NCBI GenBank assembly: GCA_013817655.1
Contig: JACDCJ010000074.1
Location: 1 to 8,462, forward strand
From: Actinosomnolentus pattersoniae (SeqCode)
GTDB taxonomy: Bacteria; Actinomycetota; UBA4738
Direction: 5' to 3'
DNA: 8,462 nucleotides
The translations under genes and the position numbers were made by a program. Positions 6,534 through 8,462 of the stretch are shown piece by piece (positions within the stretch are counted from its first letter, which is position 1; each line of letters opens with the position of its first letter). The notes below the pieces were generated by a model that did not search any database, was not told where the DNA came from, and saw only the letters and a list, made by a program, of their open reading frames with translations.

Positions 6534-8462
6534 ATGTCGCAGACTCGCCGGCCTCCTCCGTTCGATCCGCCTCGCGAGAACGTCTCACCGGACGAAGCCA
6601 CCGGGTCCGATGCCGAGGAGTCGCAGCAGGAGGACTGGCGGCCGGAGACGGCCGAGGCCTGGGAGCGGGCGGCCGCGACGGCTCGTGCCCGAACGCTGGA
6701 GCCAGAACGCGAGGAGCCGGTCGAAGTGTCGGATGAGCCCGTGGCCGGGTCCAGCCGCCGGTCTCGCTCCTCCGGTTCCTCCCGGTCGGGGTCCGGGTCC
6801 TCGTCCCGGCCCCGATCCTCGTCCCGGTCCAGGTCCTCCAGCAGGTCAAGGTCGTCCTCGATCGGGTCGAGCCGCCGAAGCCGCTCCTCGTCGCGCCACG
6901 GATCCAGCGGCCGGCGGCGGCGCAGCGGGTCCCGCCGCCGCCCCCGGCGCCACCGCGGGCTGAAGATCACGCTTCTTGTCGTCGGTTTCATCATCCTGGG
7001 AGCGGGAGCCGTCCTCGCTGACGCCTACTACCAGGCCTACAGGATCGCCTCCCCGCTGGAGGACATCGCCGGTCACCTCAACAAGGCCCGGAGCTCTCTC
7101 TCTCGCGGGAAGCTGCCCGCCGGCGACCCGCTCGCCGAGGCGACGCAGCTCGCCGAGCAGGCGCAGACCGACATCGAGAACGCGCGGTTCACGTACGAGC
7201 TCGTCGGCCGGCTCCCCGGGCTGGGGCGACCGATGGACATCATCCGCCAGCAGGCAGCGGCCGCGGGCGAGTGGGCGATCGCGGCCACGATCGTCCGGGA
7301 CATGGTGGTGGAACTGCTTGGGGACCAGGCCTCGGTCCAGGGTGACCTCAAGGCCCTCGAGAACAGGTCCGAGCCGACGCCGCTACTGCAGGACGGGGTC
7401 GTGAACGTCGAGCTCGTCCGCAGCCTCGCGCCGCGCCTCCAGGAGGCCATCTCCCACCTGGAGGCCGCCGACCGGGCGATCAAGGCCATGCCGGACGTAC
7501 CCTTCCCGCCGAGGGTGGCGGACGCGAAGGAGCGGGCGCTGGCGGAGTCCACCGAGACACTGAAGGCCGCACGGGACGCCATGTCGGGGCTCACCCTTCT
7601 CCCGAGCTTTCTCGGAAGCGGGGAACCCAAGACGTACTACGTCGCCCTGCAGAATCCCGCCGACCAGCGGGCGACCGGGGGCGCCGTCCTTGCCTACGCG
7701 ATCATCAAGATCGTCGAGGGGAAGGTGACGCTGGACCAGTCGGGACCCATCCACGCCATAGACGACGAGGACTTCGGCATTCGAGGCGTGCCCTTCCCGC
7801 CGGCGGTCGCCTGGTACCTGAACAACCTGCACGTCAACCCCAGGCTCGCGAACGGCGCGAACTACTCGCCCAACTTCCCCGTCGTCGCCTTGACGTGGGC
7901 GGCGATGGTGGAGAAGGCGACCGGCGAGCACATCGACGGCGTGATCGCGCTCGACCCCACCGCCATCGCCTATGCGCTCGGGGAGAACAACCGCATCCAG
8001 GTGCGCTCATACCCCGAGGACATCACCGGCGAGAACGTGGTGGACGTGATAACGAACGGCCAGTACCGCCTGGAGAAGGCGCTGCAGCCCATCTTTCCGG
8101 GAGAGCTGATCGCCAAGGCCTGGCCGAAGCTCAGCGACCCGCGCCCCCTCGTCAAGAAGGTGCAGAAGCTGGGAGAGGGCCTACGGGAGAAGCACATCCA
8201 GATCTGGTCGCGGAACCCGGAGCAGCAGGCGCTGATCCGCAAGCTGAACTGGGACGGGGAACTGGAGGCCGGGACCGGCGACTACCTTTTCCTGGCGCAC
8301 AACAAGCGCAACGGGGGAAAGGTCGACTACTACCTGGAGCAGGCGATCACATACAACGTGACGATAAAGCCTTCCGGTGACGTGAGCTCGGAGTACCGGA
8401 TGACCCTGACCGGGGACGTACCTCCCGGGGAGCCACCCTCCATCGCCGGGCGGAACGGCTAT
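6534..8462 (+). CDS. DUF4012 membrane protein with SR-rich cytoplasmic tail (3' end outside window)
   Basis: The frame is open from the ATG at 6534 to the window edge, giving 643 residues and no stop. The layout is an acidic N-terminal region (about 15-70), a Ser/Arg-rich tail (73-141), one transmembrane helix (LKITLLVVGFIILGAGAVL, 143-161) and a large domain that is probably extracellular. A helical, Ala/Glu-rich stretch follows the membrane segment (about 170-360). DUF4012 signatures come next: LQNPADQRATGG (372-383), NYSPNFPVVAL (443-453) and IDGVIALDPTAIAYAL (467-482). The positive residues before the helix predict an N-in, C-out single-pass protein. DUF4012 proteins have no established activity; in actinobacteria they are often found near envelope polysaccharide genes, which is suggestive only. 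No other in-frame ATG, GTG or TTG is close upstream. The family call is good, the function unknown. Confidence 0.88.
   Translation, partial: MSQTRRPPPFDPPRENVSPDEATGSDAEESQQEDWRPETAEAWERAAATARARTLEPEREEPVEVSDEPVAGSSRRSRSSGSSRSGSGSSSRPRSSSRSRSSSRSRSSSIGSSRRSRSSSRHGSSGRRRRSGSRRRPRRHRGLKITLLVVGFIILGAGAVLADAYYQAYRIASPLEDIAGHLNKARSSLSRGKLPAGDPLAEATQLAEQAQTDIENARFTYELVGRLPGLGRPMDIIRQQAAAAGEWAIAATIVRDMVVELLGDQASVQGDLKALENRSEPTPLLQDGVVNVELVRSLAPRLQEAISHLEAADRAIKAMPDVPFPPRVADAKERALAESTETLKAARDAMSGLTLLPSFLGSGEPKTYYVALQNPADQRATGGAVLAYAIIKIVEGKVTLDQSGPIHAIDDEDFGIRGVPFPPAVAWYLNNLHVNPRLANGANYSPNFPVVALTWAAMVEKATGEHIDGVIALDPTAIAYALGENNRIQVRSYPEDITGENVVDVITNGQYRLEKALQPIFPGELIAKAWPKLSDPRPLVKKVQKLGEGLREKHIQIWSRNPEQQALIRKLNWDGELEAGTGDYLFLAHNKRNGGKVDYYLEQAITYNVTIKPSGDVSSEYRMTLTGDVPPGEPPSIAGRNGY
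6750..6956 (+). repeat. Low-complexity Ser/Arg-coding region with 18-bp tandem repeat
   Basis: This part of the DUF4012 gene encodes residues 73-141, almost only Ser, Arg and Gly. Within it, units starting at 6798, 6816 and 6834 repeat every 18 bases and encode SSSRPR, SSSRSR and SSSRSR; a decayed fourth unit at 6852 gives SSSIGS. TCCTCGTCCCGG is identical at 6798-6809 and 6816-6827. The last part (127-141) becomes Arg-rich just before the membrane helix. Confidence 0.85.

Noticed and set aside
5330..6994. Long open frame of 554 codons on the - strand across pcrA and the DUF4012 gene
   Set aside because: It is antisense to two well-supported genes. Long antisense frames are expected where third codon positions are GC-rich, and its Asp/Arg-rich runs are simply the complement of the SR-coding region.

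Overview
The window is a GC-rich bacterial chromosome segment with every supported gene on the + strand. GC-rich codon third positions, a GuaB3-type IMP dehydrogenase paralogue, a UvrD/PcrA helicase with its C-terminal RNA-polymerase-binding domain, a DUF4012 membrane protein and two apparently leaderless or nearly leaderless start sites together suggest an actinobacterium or a relative. It could be an uncultured, deep-branching lineage; I cannot name a genus. There are no tRNA or rRNA genes, CRISPR arrays, insertion sequences or phage genes, and no clear new system. The region is mostly core metabolism and repair with one secreted protease.

Layout: (1) 1-335, the 3' end of an unrecognised gene, followed by a strong hairpin at 388-419. 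(2) 461-3168, a tight two-gene unit, guaB3 then guaA, separated by 8 bases. This is the guanine-nucleotide branch IMP -> XMP -> GMP, with GuaB3 as a possible IMP dehydrogenase or relative and GuaA as GMP synthetase. (3) 3242-4195, a secreted M43 (pappalysin/ulilysin-like) zinc metalloprotease with its own candidate promoter, a TTG start and a terminator capped by a cUUCGg tetraloop. (4) 4292-6457, pcrA, whose ATG lies 7 bases after a TAGAAT box, the geometry of a leaderless transcript. (5) 6534 to the window edge, a DUF4012 protein with an unusual Ser/Arg-rich cytoplasmic tail built partly from an 18-bp tandem repeat. A TTGACC-N9-GGTCAA inverted repeat lies just upstream of it.

Only guaB3 and guaA work together in an obvious way. 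The protease, helicase and DUF4012 genes each appear to have separate transcription signals, so they are probably neighbours rather than one pathway. The most unusual features are the SR-like repeat domain, the inverted repeat in front of the DUF4012 gene, and the question of what GuaB3 does here.
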